A stretch of DNA of 64,000 bases from Sphingobacteriales bacterium. Lineage in GTDB: Bacteria > Bacteroidota > Bacteroidia > UKL13-3. Below are positions 44,540-53,836 of the stretch, piece after piece. The notes beneath the pieces are model-generated. The model ran no database searches and was not told the origin of the DNA. It was given only the letters and a program-made list of their open reading frames with translations. Made by a program: the position numbers and the translations under genes. Each line of letters begins with the position of its first letter. Position 1 is the first letter of the stretch. Where the stretch lies: the NCBI GenBank assembly GCA_021298155.1, contig JAJTEN010000006.1, forward strand, positions 34,436 to 98,435, given 5' to 3'.

Positions 44540-45517
44540 ATGAACATACAACACGAAGCATTAAAACAATTTAACTATCAAATAAACTTTGCCATTAATA
44601 ACTATTCCAATCACGGATTGAGTTGTTCTCAGTTCAACAATGTGCTAATTGGCGGATTGGGAGGTAGCGGTATAGGTGGCAGATTGGTAAAAAATGTTTT
44701 CGCCAATGTGTTCCCATTACCTGTTGAAGTAGTTGCAGATTATACCTTACCTGCTTATGTTAATGAAAAAACATTGGTTATTCTGGGCTCATATAGCGGC
44801 AACACAGAAGAAACACTTACCATGTTTGAAGAAGTACAAAAACGAGGTAGCCATATTATTATTCTAACAAGTGGCGGTAAATTAGGTGAACTTGCCAAAG
44901 AAAATGATTTAAAAACCTATTTCATTGAACCAGGATTTCAACCTAGAATGGCATTAGGTTTTTCGCTCACATACCTCATTCAAATCTTTGGGGATTTGGT
45001 AGGAAGTTCAAAAAGTGATGAGCTTAAAACAGTAGCCAATTTATTTGAAGATTGCAGCGAATATCAGAAAGATGCAGAAGAAGTTTTTAACGCTATTCAA
45101 TCGAGATCAAAATCAAAATTTGTGGTACTCAGTGATGGTCCATTTGAGAGTGTTGCTACACGTTTTGCCCAACAGATTCAAGAGAATGCTAAACACGAAT
45201 GTTTTACGCATGTTGTTCCAGAACATAACCACAATGTGATAGAAAGTTATTACGGTACATTAGATACTGTTTTTTTCTTTTTAGATTCTAATGCAAATAG
45301 CAGAGTAAGTGCAAGATTCGATTTCTTAGTTGGTTTATTAGAAGTAGAGAACCACAAAATTATTGAAATGGGCGTTGAACAATTTACCATTGCCAGCGTT
45401 TACCAAACCATTCACAGATTAGATTGGATAAGCTTATTGGTTGCAGATGCAAAGAAGGTAGACTCCTTAAATGTTCCAAACATTGCCTCTTTGAAATCAT
45501 ATTTAGAGAACGCATAA
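44540..45517 (+). CDS. Bifunctional phosphoglucose/phosphomannose isomerase
   Basis: 325 aa with two SIS domains. GGLGGSGIGGRLVKNVF (about residue 38) and ILGSYSGNTEETL (about 79) are the sugar-phosphate-binding loops, and VVPEHNHNVIESYYG holds the conserved Glu/His of this archaeal-type PGI/PMI family. It interconverts glucose-6-P or mannose-6-P with fructose-6-P and so feeds GDP-mannose and hexose pools for polysaccharide. Whether a classical pgi also exists is not visible here. Its leader is entirely a heptamer array, and no Shine-Dalgarno sequence is seen. Confidence 0.88.
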   Translation: MNIQHEALKQFNYQINFAINNYSNHGLSCSQFNNVLIGGLGGSGIGGRLVKNVFANVFPLPVEVVADYTLPAYVNEKTLVILGSYSGNTEETLTMFEEVQKRGSHIIILTSGGKLGELAKENDLKTYFIEPGFQPRMALGFSLTYLIQIFGDLVGSSKSDELKTVANLFEDCSEYQKDAEEVFNAIQSRSKSKFVVLSDGPFESVATRFAQQIQENAKHECFTHVVPEHNHNVIESYYGTLDTVFFFLDSNANSRVSARFDFLVGLLEVENHKIIEMGVEQFTIASVYQTIHRLDWISLLVADAKKVDSLNVPNIASLKSYLENA

Positions 45518-45518
45518 A

Positions 45519-46277
45519 TTGTCTATATTTAATAAAATATTTGGCACCAAGGGAATACCCAACAATAAGGGTATTCCTTTTACTAATCCCATCCAAGTTG
45601 AATTTCATTCTCATCTTATTTTTGGGGTAGATGATGGCTGTGAAACCATAGATCAAAGCATAGAATTACTTAGAAATTTTGAACAGCTAGGCATGCGGAA
45701 AGTTATTACAACTCCACATGTAATGAGTGATTTTTACAAAAACAGCAAAGAAAACATATTCCCACTCAGAGACCAGATAAGAGAGCGCTTGGTTCAAGAA
45801 AACATTCAAATAGAATTTGATGCAGCTGCAGAATACATGATAGATGATGGATTTGAAAAAAAAATCGCAGCTGGCAATCTTCTTACTTTTGGAAAAGACA
45901 ACAAACACATCTTGTTTGAATTGCCTTTTATGACAGAACCACCCAATTTAAGCACCTGTATTTTTGAACTACAAATTGCAGGTTACATTCCCGTTTTGGC
46001 CCATCCAGAAAGGTATTTATACTATGCCAATAACAAAGAAAAATACCATGAATTGAAAGAACGTGGTGTACTTATGCAATTAAATATGTTGAGTGTATTG
46101 GGTTACTATTCAAAGCCTGTAGCAGAGGCAGCAGAATATTTAGCAATCAATAACTTAATAGATTTAGTTGGTTCAGACACGCATCACATGCGGCATATGC
46201 AAATTTTACCAGAAGCTATCCAGCACAAAATTTACCGAAAAGTGTGCGAATCAGATTTATTAAATAATTATTTATAA
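45519..46277 (+). CDS. CpsB/CapC-type tyrosine-protein phosphatase (PHP fold)
   Basis: 252 aa. EFHSHLIFGVDDGCETIDQSIELLRNFE is the first metal-binding segment of this PHP-family phosphatase; ITTPHVMSDFY, EYMIDDGFE, HPERYLYY and LVGSDTHHM give the rest of the metal ligands. Relatives remove phosphate from BY-kinases that control capsule and exopolysaccharide chain export. No kinase gene is adjacent. The start is a TTG at 45519, one base after the previous stop; no better start is in frame. Confidence 0.85.
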   Translation: MSIFNKIFGTKGIPNNKGIPFTNPIQVEFHSHLIFGVDDGCETIDQSIELLRNFEQLGMRKVITTPHVMSDFYKNSKENIFPLRDQIRERLVQENIQIEFDAAAEYMIDDGFEKKIAAGNLLTFGKDNKHILFELPFMTEPPNLSTCIFELQIAGYIPVLAHPERYLYYANNKEKYHELKERGVLMQLNMLSVLGYYSKPVAEAAEYLAINNLIDLVGSDTHHMRHMQILPEAIQHKIYRKVCESDLLNNYL

Positions 46278-46286
46278 TTGATAGGC

Positions 46287-46294
46287 TACATTTG
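46287..46294 (+). promoter_or_regulatory. -7 element before the DUF3887/hydrolase gene
   Basis: TACATTTG fully matches TAnnTTTG and lies 7 bp before the ATG at 46302. It decides the start: the TTG at 46278 given by the ORF track is upstream of the expected transcript start. No good -33 is visible. Confidence 0.5.
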
Positions 46295-46301
46295 CCTTAT
46301 C

Positions 46302-47624
46302 ATGAAAAAATTAACTATTTCACTTTTTTGTCTTTTCATTTTTGGGTTGAACCAAGCTACCGCATTTAGCTATGCAGAAACTGAAGCTAAAGGTTTTGAA
46401 ATAGTGAAAATGCTTTCCACAAAGCAATTTGAAGCCATAAGCAAACAAGTAGATTCTGCTTACCAAAGCAGCTACCCCGCCTATGTTTTGGAAAAAGATT
46501 GGGCAGAACTTACAGGAACTTATGGCCAATATAAAAGTGCAAAGCCGGTAAATTATGAGGTGAGTCCGTATTACCATTTCATTGCCTTTAAAATTCAATT
46601 TGAATACTTACCCTATATTTTCAATATCAGCTTTAATAGCGCAGGAAAGATTATTTACATCTCATTTATGGAGGCGCACAAAATTTATGTTGCACCAGAT
46701 TATTGTGAGGTAAGTAAATTCTTGGAAAGAAAAATTACGGTGGTAAATGGCATGTATGAACTGCCAGGCATTTTATCTGCACCTGCTGCGCCAGGCAAAA
46801 AACCGCTCGTAATTATTTTGCCAGAAGCCGGACCAACTGATAAGGATGGTTCCTATGAAGAAAACAAGCCATACAAAGACTTGGCTTGGGGATTAGCGAG
46901 TAAAGGCTTTGCCGTTTTTAGGTACGAGAAACGATCAAATAATTATGGCATTTTTCTACTGAAAGACAAAGCCGCTTATGAAAAATTTACTCCAAGAGAA
47001 GACTTATTAGATGATTTATATAAAATTATAGATTCACTCAAAACCATGGATGATATTAACCCAGAAAAAATCTTCATTTTGGGTCACGGACAAGGCGGCA
47101 TGTTAGCGCCACTTATAGCTAAAGAACGCAAAGAAGTTGCAGGTGTAATTATGATGGGTGCCAATGCAAAGCGCACCCAAGAGATGATGATAGATCAGTA
47201 TAAATATTTGAGCAAAGTAACACCAGAAAAAAAAGCCGAATACGAAGCGCAAACAAGGAATGCGATCAGAAGCATGAATAAAAAACTAAATCCGCTCACA
47301 GAACATCACCTAATGCCTTATGATGTGCAGGCTACTTATTGGATTTGGCTGAACCAATACCCTCACTTAGATATTTCGAAGAGATTAAATAAACCGCAAT
47401 TTGTAATGCATGGCGAAAGAGATTACCAAGCGAATATGGAGAATTACGAATTATGGAAAAAAACCCTAGAAAAAAATAAAAAAGCTACCATAAAATTGTA
47501 CCCCAGACTCAACCATTTGTTTTATGCAGGCGATACCCAATCTACGTATAGCGAATATTATTTGAAAAGTAATATCCCAGAAAATGTTATTATAGATATT
47601 AGCAACTGGTTATCAAACCAATAA
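46302..47624 (+). CDS. Secreted DUF3887 plus alpha/beta-hydrolase-fold protein with the nucleophile Ser replaced by Gly
   Basis: 440 aa from the ATG at 46302 with a signal peptide (LTISLFCLFIFGLNQATA). The N-terminal ~110 residues look like DUF3887 (FEIVKMLSTKQFEAISKQVD). The rest is an alpha/beta hydrolase: the oxyanion-side loop VIILPEAGPTDKDG, the elbow FILGHGQGGML, then MHGERDYQ (acid) and PRLNHLFY (His). Relatives have GHSxGG at the elbow; here the codon is GGA, so the nucleophile is Gly. The Asp and His remain. It is therefore predicted to lack ordinary esterase activity, or to have another role. Confidence 0.75.
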   Translation: MKKLTISLFCLFIFGLNQATAFSYAETEAKGFEIVKMLSTKQFEAISKQVDSAYQSSYPAYVLEKDWAELTGTYGQYKSAKPVNYEVSPYYHFIAFKIQFEYLPYIFNISFNSAGKIIYISFMEAHKIYVAPDYCEVSKFLERKITVVNGMYELPGILSAPAAPGKKPLVIILPEAGPTDKDGSYEENKPYKDLAWGLASKGFAVFRYEKRSNNYGIFLLKDKAAYEKFTPREDLLDDLYKIIDSLKTMDDINPEKIFILGHGQGGMLAPLIAKERKEVAGVIMMGANAKRTQEMMIDQYKYLSKVTPEKKAEYEAQTRNAIRSMNKKLNPLTEHHLMPYDVQATYWIWLNQYPHLDISKRLNKPQFVMHGERDYQANMENYELWKKTLEKNKKATIKLYPRLNHLFYAGDTQSTYSEYYLKSNIPENVIIDISNWLSNQ

Positions 47625-47652
47625 AAAGGCTCATTTTTCCTAATTTTTACCA

Positions 47653-47681
47653 TTTTTACGAGCTAGTTTATATTATATTCG
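47653..47681 (+). promoter_or_regulatory. sucA promoter candidate
   Basis: TTTT at 47653-47656, a 17-bp spacer and TATATTCG at 47674-47681. The ATG at 47704 follows 22 bp later. The -33 match is weak. Confidence 0.4.
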
Positions 47682-47703
47682 TGGCAAATTTTAGTGCCAC
47701 CGT

Positions 47704-50430
47704 ATGGATACATTTTCTTATGTTTCAAATGCCGATGTATCGGCAATAGACAACCTACATCAACAATACCTGCAAAATCCAGAATCTGTTGATTATGGTT
47801 GGCAGAAATTCTTTGAAGGTTTCGACTTTGGATATAACCAGCAATTTGTTAAAGGAAAAAACAATGCTATTTCTGAGGATGCACTCAAAGAAATAAATGT
47901 ACTTAACTTAATACAAGGTTACCGCACCCGTGGGCATTTATTCACCAAAACCAATCCTGTTAGAAACCGCAGACAGTATGCACCTACTTTAGCCATAGAA
48001 AATTTTGGCTTACAAGCTGCCGATTTAGAAAAGTCATTTACAGCGGGTGCAGAATTAGGATTAGGATCAGCCAAATTAAAAGATATTATTCACCACCTCG
48101 AACAAACCTATTGCCAAAGTATTGGGGCAGAATTTATGTTTGTTCGTGAACCTCAGAAATTAGCTTGGCTCAAAAAGAAAATGGAGGGCACTAAAAATAC
48201 GCCACAATTAAGTATCGATGAAAAGCGCCATATACTGAGTAAGTTGAACCAAGCTACGGTATTTGAAAACTTTTTACATACTAAATTTGTCGGACAAAAA
48301 CGTTTTAGTTTAGAAGGATTAGAAACCTTAATTCCTGCCCTTGAATTTGTGATTCAATATGGTGCAGATTTAGGCGTTGAAGAATTTATTTTAGGCATGG
48401 CTCATCGTGGCCGTTTAAACGTATTAGCCAATATTCTAAATAAAACCTACGACGAAATTTTCAAAGAATTTGAGGGTAAATCTGCTGAAGACGAAGGTAT
48501 TTTTGAAGGTGATGTAAAATACCACATGGGCTATTCAAGTGAGATAAGTACCAACAATGGCAAAAAAGTACGGTTGAGTTTGAGTCCGAACCCCTCACAT
48601 CTAGAAACGGTAAACCCTGTAGTAAAAGGTATTACACGTGCCAAAATGGAGTATGCACACCAACATGATATTGATAAAGTTGCACCTATTTTAATTCATG
48701 GTGATGCCTCGGTAGCGGGACAAGGAATTGTATATGAAGTATTACAAATGGCCGGACTACCTGCCTATTCTGTAGGTGGATGTATCCATATTGTAGCCAA
48801 CAATCAAATTGGTTTTACTACCAATTATACAGATGCAAGAACCTCAACCTATTGTACGGATGTAGCAAAAACTACATTGAGTCCGGTTTTTCACGTAAAC
48901 GCAGATGATGTTGAGGCCGTTGTGTATACCATTAAGCTAGCTATGGAGTATCGTCAAGAATTCAATAGTGATGTTTTTATAGACTTGTTAGGTTACAGAA
49001 AATATGGCCACAATGAAGGAGATGAGCCACGTTTTACACAACCAGTTTTATACAAAGCCATTGCCTCACATCAAAATCCAAGAGAAATATACAACCAAAA
49101 ACTTTTGGCTACAGGCAGTGTAGAAGCTGAATTAGCAAAGGAGATGGAAAAAGGTTTTAGAAGTTTATTGCAAGAAAAACTCGAAAAATCTAAAACAGCC
49201 AAGCCAACAAAAGTTAAGAACTTTTTAAAAGAAATTTGGGAAGGGTTTAGACCAGCCACTGAAGCTGATTTTGTAAAATCTCCAGAAACTGCAGTTAGCA
49301 AAGAATTACTAATTACCTTAGCAGAACAAATCACCTCATTGCCTGCGGACTTTAAAGCGTTTAGCAAAATAACCAAACTCATGAACGACCGCAAAGCCAT
49401 GATTGCCAATAACAATTTTGATTGGGCTATGGGCGAATTATTGGCTTATGCAAGTTTAAGTAATGAGGGCCACAATGTTCGCATGACAGGCCAAGATTGC
49501 GAGCGCGGAACATTTAGTCACCGACATGCCATTATTAGAGAAGAAGATTCTGATAAAGCCTATAATACGTTTGATAGTTTAGGTTCAAACAAAAAAGCAA
49601 ATGTTAATTTTCATAATTCTTTGCTTAGTGAATATGCCGTACTTGGTTTTGAATACGGATTTAGTATGGTAAGGCCAAACGACCTAACTATTTGGGAGGC
49701 TCAGTTTGGCGATTTTGCGAATGGAGCACAAATAGTAATAGACCAATATATTGCCAGTGCGGCAACTAAATGGAAAACATTTAGCGGACTAACCCTTTTG
49801 TTACCTCATGGTTATGAAGGACAAGGTCCGGAGCATTCTTCTGCCAGGTTAGAAAGATTTTTACAATTATGTGCTAACTGGAATATGCAAGTGTGCAATA
49901 TTACCACGCCAGCCAATTATTTTCATGCTTTGCGTCGCCAATTAAAGCGAACAGACCATAGATTGCCATTGGTGGTAATGACCCCAAAAAGTTTATTAAG
50001 ACATCCGGCATGTGTGAGTAAAATAGAAGATTTTACCCAACATAAATTCCAAGAATTAATTGATGACCACAGCGTAGATGCTAAAAAGGTTAAACGCGTA
50101 TTAGTATGCAGTGGTAAAATTTATTATGAATTATTGGAGCGCCAATTGGCAGAAAAACGAAAAGATATTGCCATTGTGCGTTTAGAGCAATTGTATCCAA
50201 TGCCTACTGAACAGTTAGATGCAATATATCAAAAATATGCTGGTGCAGAGTTTTGCTGGGTTCAAGAAGAACCTAAAAACATGGGTGCATGGATGCACTT
50301 ATTGCGTTGGGATAATAACTTAACATTAAAGCGTATTTCAAGAGAATCTAGTGCGTCACCAGCTACGGGTTATAGCAAAGTACATGCGATAGAACAATTG
50401 GCTATTATAGATAAAGCCTTTGCTTTATAG
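47704..50430 (+). CDS. sucA: 2-oxoglutarate dehydrogenase E1 component
   Basis: 908 aa, thiamine-diphosphate-dependent E1 of the TCA-cycle complex. The N-terminus has the short helix (NADVSAIDNLHQQYLQNPESVD) that binds E2. LGMAHRGRLNVLANIL, HGDASVAGQGIVYEVLQM, IVANNQIGFTTNYTDARTS and GYRKYGHNEGDEPRFTQP are the family words, with the C-terminal transketolase-like half (LLPHGYEGQGPEHSSARLERF) intact. sucB is not adjacent. It is followed by an SRPBCC gene 23 bp later. Confidence 0.97.
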   Translation: MDTFSYVSNADVSAIDNLHQQYLQNPESVDYGWQKFFEGFDFGYNQQFVKGKNNAISEDALKEINVLNLIQGYRTRGHLFTKTNPVRNRRQYAPTLAIENFGLQAADLEKSFTAGAELGLGSAKLKDIIHHLEQTYCQSIGAEFMFVREPQKLAWLKKKMEGTKNTPQLSIDEKRHILSKLNQATVFENFLHTKFVGQKRFSLEGLETLIPALEFVIQYGADLGVEEFILGMAHRGRLNVLANILNKTYDEIFKEFEGKSAEDEGIFEGDVKYHMGYSSEISTNNGKKVRLSLSPNPSHLETVNPVVKGITRAKMEYAHQHDIDKVAPILIHGDASVAGQGIVYEVLQMAGLPAYSVGGCIHIVANNQIGFTTNYTDARTSTYCTDVAKTTLSPVFHVNADDVEAVVYTIKLAMEYRQEFNSDVFIDLLGYRKYGHNEGDEPRFTQPVLYKAIASHQNPREIYNQKLLATGSVEAELAKEMEKGFRSLLQEKLEKSKTAKPTKVKNFLKEIWEGFRPATEADFVKSPETAVSKELLITLAEQITSLPADFKAFSKITKLMNDRKAMIANNNFDWAMGELLAYASLSNEGHNVRMTGQDCERGTFSHRHAIIREEDSDKAYNTFDSLGSNKKANVNFHNSLLSEYAVLGFEYGFSMVRPNDLTIWEAQFGDFANGAQIVIDQYIASAATKWKTFSGLTLLLPHGYEGQGPEHSSARLERFLQLCANWNMQVCNITTPANYFHALRRQLKRTDHRLPLVVMTPKSLLRHPACVSKIEDFTQHKFQELIDDHSVDAKKVKRVLVCSGKIYYELLERQLAEKRKDIAIVRLEQLYPMPTEQLDAIYQKYAGAEFCWVQEEPKNMGAWMHLLRWDNNLTLKRISRESSASPATGYSKVHAIEQLAIIDKAFAL

Positions 50431-50453
50431 GCTGAACCTAATCGAATGAAACC

Positions 50454-51002
50454 ATGAAATTATTTAAAGTATTTGCAGGAATTATGGGCTTTTTTGCCCT
50501 TGTTTTCCTGGTGTCTTTGTTTTTCCCGAGACAGTATAAAATTGAACGATCAATTGCAATAAACTTGCCTGTTCAGGAGACTTTTGCTTACCTGAATGAA
50601 GTAGAAAATTGGCAAGATTGGAGTCCGTGGAACCAAAATTTAGACAGCACCATGCGCTTTTTTTATTCGCAAAATAAATCAGGAATTGGCGCTGCGCAAT
50701 ACTTTAGAGGGAATTTAATTGGAATAGGAAGATTTAGAATTATTGAATCTTTACCCAATGAAAAGATTCAATTTAATCTATCCTTGGATCATGGATTTAT
50801 GAATATCAATCAAACCTTCTTATTTTCCTCAGTTGATGGGAAAACGCAACTCACTTGGTTAGACGAAGGCGATGTTGGATTCAATCCAATTTTTAGATTT
50901 ATGTTACCTACACGCATTCAAAATTCTGAGATAGCTTTTGAAGAAGGCCTAGTAACCATTAAGCGCGCTGCAGAAAAAAAATCGCTTTTGCGTATCCCTT
51001 AA
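50454..51002 (+). CDS. SRPBCC-fold protein with N-terminal membrane anchor
   Basis: 182 aa. One hydrophobic span (VFAGIMGFFALVFLVSLFF, about 5-23), then the polyketide cyclase/START-like fold: YKIERSIAINLPVQETFAYLNEVENWQDWSPWN is the usual first strand and helix, and FRGNLIGIGRFRIIESLPNEKI a middle part. Ligand unknown; family members hold hydrophobic molecules. The stop TAA overlaps the stop of the convergent 55-aa gene through the shared TTAA. Confidence 0.75.
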   Translation: MKLFKVFAGIMGFFALVFLVSLFFPRQYKIERSIAINLPVQETFAYLNEVENWQDWSPWNQNLDSTMRFFYSQNKSGIGAAQYFRGNLIGIGRFRIIESLPNEKIQFNLSLDHGFMNINQTFLFSSVDGKTQLTWLDEGDVGFNPIFRFMLPTRIQNSEIAFEEGLVTIKRAAEKKSLLRIP

Positions 51003-51166
51003 ATTTTATTGCTTTTTTTCAACCAAATAAAGAAAAACAGCACAGATAAAATAAAAAACATGTATGCTTTTCCGGCAATAAATTCATCTATTATGGCCAC
51101 CACAAAGCCAATTAAAAATGAGCTAATGGCCAGTATCAGCCAGTTTCTAACTATCCATTTATCCAT
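50999..51166 (-). CDS. 55-aa membrane protein coupled to lptC (not in the ORF track)
   Basis: Reading the minus strand from the ATG at 51166 gives 55 codons, starting MDKWIVRNWLILAISS and ending WLKKSNKI. There are two hydrophobic helices (about 9-26 and 36-50) with a short loop DEFIAGKAY between them, and positive ends. The start overlaps the lptC stop by one base (TAATG), and the stop overlaps that of the facing SRPBCC gene. The coupling and clean topology argue for a real gene; the facing ORF 51009-51194 (+) is its shadow. Function unknown; a partner in lipid A/LPS export is only a guess. Confidence 0.7.
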   Translation of the reverse strand: MDKWIVRNWLILAISSFLIGFVVAIIDEFIAGKAYMFFILSVLFFFIWLKKSNKI

Positions 51167-51711
51167 TATTGGTTCAAGCTTATTATACCACTAATATTTA
51201 GCACCTTAAATTGAGTGAAAGCAGCATTAGAGACCATACCAGTACCAATAATTATTTTATCTGGCGTGGTAATTCTAACAGGTTTATCTGAATAAATTTT
51301 ATCTGTTTTTTCATCCCAAATCAATTCCTCTGTGCGCAAGGTATCGCCCTTATTATTTACCACTTGAACCTCTTTGCGCGCGGTAATAGTTCTCTCGCGT
51401 TCATTTCTAATGGCGTATTTACTTTTTATATAACTGTTTACCTTACCCTCCCTATTGTAAAAATAAGCAGTAATGCCTTTGCGCATCTCTGTTTCTGAGC
51501 GGTTTTCTGTAGCATATCTCTCTAATAATGGGGCAAATAATTTAGCCTTTTGAAATCCACTATCAGTATAGCTAATGCTTACATTATTTCCTATTTCTAC
51601 GGGTAAATCTGACTGTTGAGTAATAACTTTTATCTTTTCCATATCTTTATTACCACAAGCAAAAAAGAAGCACGAAAAGAGCATACATGAAATAAAAACA
51701 GATTTAATCAT
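51166..51711 (-). CDS. lptC: LPS export protein LptC
   Basis: 181 aa from the ATG at 51711 (MIKSVFISCMLFSCFFFACGN). A signal with a lipobox-like FFAC is present, so it may be a lipoprotein rather than a bitopic protein as in E. coli. The mature part has the LptC jelly-roll words VEIGNNVSISYTDSGFQKAKLFAP and SDKPVRITTPDKIIIGTGMVSN. LptC receives LPS from LptBFG and passes it to LptA. The start overlaps the preceding outer-membrane gene by 8 bp. Confidence 0.8.
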   Translation of the reverse strand: MIKSVFISCMLFSCFFFACGNKDMEKIKVITQQSDLPVEIGNNVSISYTDSGFQKAKLFAPLLERYATENRSETEMRKGITAYFYNREGKVNSYIKSKYAIRNERERTITARKEVQVVNNKGDTLRTEELIWDEKTDKIYSDKPVRITTPDKIIIGTGMVSNAAFTQFKVLNISGIISLNQ

Positions 51712-53011
51712 AGCGATACCTATAAAACCATTTATCGGCAAAACTTACGCCAATATAAAACCTCAAATAGTTTTCTTGAACCAATCCATTTTCTGTGGTA
51801 CCACGTTGTTGCCATTCTGCACCAATGTTTACCTTAGATCTACTTTTAGACATAGGTAATCCCATTCCAAAATTAAGTGAAACAACATCTACACCCGTTC
51901 CACGAACAGATAAGTTACTTTGTTCGTATCTAATACCTGCTCTATATTCTATGCGTGAAAAGAAATTTTTACCTTTATGATTTGGGATATAGCTACCACC
52001 CACACTCGCGCCTAAACTATTGCGCAAAGAATCGGTACTCCCAAAACTTCTGTATTCAGACCATTGCGTACCTCTCACATCAGCGGCTAATAACCAAACA
52101 TCCTTACGTGCAAAGCTAAGGCCAGCTTTCCAAGAAAGTGGCATAATTACAGTACCCAAAACACCAGATTCAGAGAAAATCGTATCTTTTGAACCACCAG
52201 TGCTTCCAATAGGTAGGCTGCGCAGCAAATAGCTCTGCTCAGCATTTAACTGAGATATTGGCGTAAATGTTCCACCAATCGTCCATTCATATTCGCGTAT
52301 TTCATTTTTTACCACACGCGTAAATGTATCGTGCAATTGTATCGCCAAATCATAAACCCAACCACCCATGTATGTTCGTTTGTCTTCATTGGTATTAAAC
52401 ATCCTATAACCAGGCGGGATTAACAATTGCGTAGTATTGGTATTTTCTCCAAACAAATAATTTGCGTTTATACCCACACTAGCTATTCTGTGCAAACGCA
52501 TACCATAACCCAAATAAAACCTACTTAAACCTCCCCTTCCCACAAAATTGTATAAAACTGGAATGGCTGCTGAGTCACCCGGAATGGTTGTTTCTGATTG
52601 AATATTATAACCCAAACCAGAAAAGGGAGTTAATCCAAAAGAGAGGCCAATACCCCTTTTTACCGAAATAGGCAGTGCAAAATTAAGGTAAGCTATCCAG
52701 GCATTATTTACATCTGCAATACTGTTGGTAGACTTAAGAGCTCCTAGGCTGTAGGTAGCACCTGCCTCAATATTGGTAGTTTTGGTGGAAGAATAAGAAG
52801 CCGGATTAAATATATTAATGGCATACGGATTGCGAATTGCCTGATTGGTTTGGCCCATAGAATAGGTGCTAGCATTGCCCGAATAAATAACATCGCCAAT
52901 ACCAACAATAGAATAAGGAGATTTGGTAATATTTTGCGCAATTACCAGAGAGGAACAAGCCCAAATACCAGAAATAATACTAAAAACAAGCCTTTGGGCA
53001 CTATTTTGCAT
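51704..53011 (-). CDS. Outer-membrane beta-barrel protein
   Basis: 435 aa from the ATG at 53011 (MQNSAQRLVFSIISGIWAC), with a signal peptide ending near LVIAQ. The start NITKSPYSIVGIGD and GQTNQAIRNPYAINIFNPASYSS, then alternating aromatic/polar strands to a C-terminal FYIGVSFADKWFYRYRYD, resemble the FadL/OprD-like large barrels that often precede lptC in Bacteroidota. The transported substrate is unknown. It overlaps coaX by 11 bp and lptC by 8 bp, so it belongs to that operon. The ORF-track start at 53062 is too far inside coaX. Confidence 0.75.
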   Translation of the reverse strand: MQNSAQRLVFSIISGIWACSSLVIAQNITKSPYSIVGIGDVIYSGNASTYSMGQTNQAIRNPYAINIFNPASYSSTKTTNIEAGATYSLGALKSTNSIADVNNAWIAYLNFALPISVKRGIGLSFGLTPFSGLGYNIQSETTIPGDSAAIPVLYNFVGRGGLSRFYLGYGMRLHRIASVGINANYLFGENTNTTQLLIPPGYRMFNTNEDKRTYMGGWVYDLAIQLHDTFTRVVKNEIREYEWTIGGTFTPISQLNAEQSYLLRSLPIGSTGGSKDTIFSESGVLGTVIMPLSWKAGLSFARKDVWLLAADVRGTQWSEYRSFGSTDSLRNSLGASVGGSYIPNHKGKNFFSRIEYRAGIRYEQSNLSVRGTGVDVVSLNFGMGLPMSKSRSKVNIGAEWQQRGTTENGLVQENYLRFYIGVSFADKWFYRYRYD

Positions 53012-53735
53012 GGTGTGATAAAATTTTATAAAGTCCGAATAACAATAAATGTTCGTGTACAAATATGCTAGTTTTTATGCGCTTTGCCAACACCTGTGCA
53101 TCTCCTCCAGTAAGTAAAACATGCAAACCCGAAAATTGCTGCTGGTATTGGTTCGACAAATAGTCTATTTCAGCAATTATTCCATAATACGCGCCGCTAA
53201 GCAAGCATGCGTTTGTGCTTTGGCCAATAAGATTTGGAATTTCACTAAAAGTTGGCAAAGGTAATTTACCGGTATTCATATGCATCGCTTGTAACCTCAT
53301 GTGTAAACCCGGACTAATGCTGCCGCCCAAGTATTCCTCAGACGCATTGAGCAGGTCGAAAGTTACACAAGTACCCGCATCAATAATTAAGCAGGGTTTT
53401 TTAGGATAAAAATGCATGGCTGCAGCTACCAAAGCTTTTCTATCTGCGCCCAATGTTTCTTTTGTTTGATATAAATTTTTAAACGGCAATGGCATCTCTG
53501 CATCAAGCCAATGTATAGGATAAGAAAAAGATGGAGGCATTTGCTGCATAAGTTTTCCACTTACATCGCTAATAAGAACTTGGTTAATTTGGCTTGAACC
53601 GATCCAATTGGCAAGGGCCTCCCAAAAATTTTCATGTTGAAGCAATTGTTGATGCAATAGCGCATCATGATCGAACAGCGCCATTTTAACTCGGGTATTG
53701 CCCGCATCTACCACGATTGACTTTTTATTGCTCAT
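53001..53735 (-). CDS. coaX: Type III pantothenate kinase
   Basis: 244 aa ASKHA-fold kinase for the first step of CoA synthesis; needs a monovalent cation and is not inhibited by CoA. VVDAGNTRVKMALFD at the N-terminus and LIIDAGTCVTFDLLNA at about 120 are the phosphate loops, with GADRKALVAAAMHFYP and GGSISPGLHMRLQAMHMNTGKLP between and after. It leads the overlapping set coaX-OMP-lptC-55-aa gene. birA lies 101 bp upstream on the same strand. Confidence 0.92.
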   Translation of the reverse strand: MSNKKSIVVDAGNTRVKMALFDHDALLHQQLLQHENFWEALANWIGSSQINQVLISDVSGKLMQQMPPSFSYPIHWLDAEMPLPFKNLYQTKETLGADRKALVAAAMHFYPKKPCLIIDAGTCVTFDLLNASEEYLGGSISPGLHMRLQAMHMNTGKLPLPTFSEIPNLIGQSTNACLLSGAYYGIIAEIDYLSNQYQQQFSGLHVLLTGGDAQVLAKRIKTSIFVHEHLLLFGLYKILSHHAK

Positions 53736-53836
53736 GTATTTTGCTTGCTTCGATTGTTTTTACAATATTACACTTTCTATGTATTTCTTATACCTTAAAA
53801 ACAGGCCACACAGAAAACTAAGCTTAGCTCAGGTTT

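Noticed and set aside
51009-51194. 61-aa ORF on the plus strand after the SRPBCC gene
   Set aside because: It is the antisense shadow of the 55-aa membrane-protein gene on the minus strand, which has the better start, topology and coupling.
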